Below the pieces are notes generated by a model. That model was not told the DNA's origin and searched no databases. It saw only the letters and a program-made list of their open reading frames with translations. DNA of 7,186 nt from Thermoplasmata archaeon (lineage in GTDB: Archaea; Thermoplasmatota; Thermoplasmata; Thermoplasmatales; Thermoplasmataceae). The number at the start of each line of letters is the position of its first letter. Positions within the stretch are counted from its first letter, which is position 1. Of the stretch, positions 6,988 to 7,186 are shown piece after piece. The stretch spans positions 1-7,186 of the forward strand of contig JAKAUD010000226.1 in the NCBI GenBank assembly GCA_021827885.1, in the 5' to 3' direction. Position numbers and translations under genes: made by a program.

Positions 6988-7077
6988 ATCGCAATATTGT
7001 TCCATGGCAGTTATAAATATTGACAAAATCTCTTAATTTATTTGTCTTCGAAGAACAGCACTGAACTCTTAAGAATA

Positions 7078-7150
7078 TGCCTTGAGCCGGGATTGAACCA
7101 GCGACCTCCAGATCTTCAGTCTGGCGCTCTCCCTACTGAGCTATCAAGGC
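7078..7150 (-). tRNA. tRNA-Phe (anticodon GAA)
   Basis: Read on the minus strand from 7150, the 73 bases fold into a complete cloverleaf. It has a perfect 7-bp acceptor stem (GCCTTGA with TCAAGGC), a D arm with GCTC/GAGC, and an anticodon stem CCAGA/TCTGG around the loop CTGAAGA with GAA at positions 34-36. The variable loop is AGGTC, and the T arm is GCTGG/CCGGC with loop TTCAATC. The discriminator base is A. CCA is not encoded; the next bases are TAT. There is no intron. Confidence 0.97.
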
Positions 7151-7172
7151 TTTAACCTCTATATTCCTGAGG

Positions 7173-7183
7173 TTTATTTAATT
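7173..7183 (-). promoter_or_regulatory. Box A of tRNA-Phe
   Basis: On the minus strand, AATTAAATAAA is centred about 28 bp upstream of the mature 5' end at 7150, the normal archaeal box A distance. Transcription would start at or very near the mature 5' end. Confidence 0.5.
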
Positions 7184-7186
7184 TCC

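Noticed and set aside
7045..7054. The palindrome TCTTCGAAGA near the tRNA
   Set aside because: It is a single 10-bp copy, unrelated to the CTAACYGGTTAG motif, with no gene start in a fitting position.
1..7186. CRISPR arrays, insertion sequences or long direct repeats
   Set aside because: No regularly spaced repeats, no transposase motifs and no long terminal inverted repeats were found on reading the window.

Overview
This window looks like a piece of chromosome from a Thermoplasmata-type archaeon, probably of the order Thermoplasmatales. Three things point that way: a small regulator ending in a bacterio-opsin-activator-type HTH_10 domain, promoters with an AT-rich box A about 26 bp upstream of the start codon (leaderless transcripts), and a tRNA-Phe without an encoded CCA. 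Genus cannot be decided from the sequence alone.

Layout, left to right. An M20-family metallo-carboxypeptidase/deacylase lies at 15-1181 (+). Next comes a 12-TM-type major facilitator transporter. Its natural start is ATG 1352, but an in-frame UAG at 1397-1399 interrupts it, so its uninterrupted reading frame begins only at 1436. A T-rich terminator and about 380 bp of apparently non-coding DNA follow. A two-gene operon then encodes a homocitrate/isopropylmalate-synthase-like enzyme (3234-4283) and a class III (CaiB/BaiF) CoA-transferase (4267-5421). A separately transcribed HTH_10 regulator lies at 5557-6204. The 870 bp after it hold no intact gene but contain an eroded beta-decarboxylating dehydrogenase gene (isopropylmalate/isocitrate dehydrogenase family, about 6453-6987). 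The window closes with tRNA-Phe(GAA) on the minus strand (7078-7150) and its promoter.

The genes look like a small catabolic or 2-oxoacid-handling locus: a transporter, an acyl-CoA condensing or cleaving enzyme, a CoA-transferase, a hydrolase and a regulator. The best evidence that they work together is a shared palindrome, CTAACYGGTTAG. It occurs once before the transporter and once before the synthase/CoA-transferase operon, in both cases ending exactly 37 bp before the A of the start ATG and just upstream of box A. This looks like the operator of a small regulon that has not, to my knowledge, been described. The downstream HTH_10 protein is the obvious candidate regulator, but nothing in the sequence proves that.

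Two genes show damage: the transporter (one nonsense codon) and the dehydrogenase (two stops, two frame changes, an internal gap and a missing C-terminal half). The locus may therefore be losing function in this strain, or, for the transporter, the UAG may be an assembly error or be read through.
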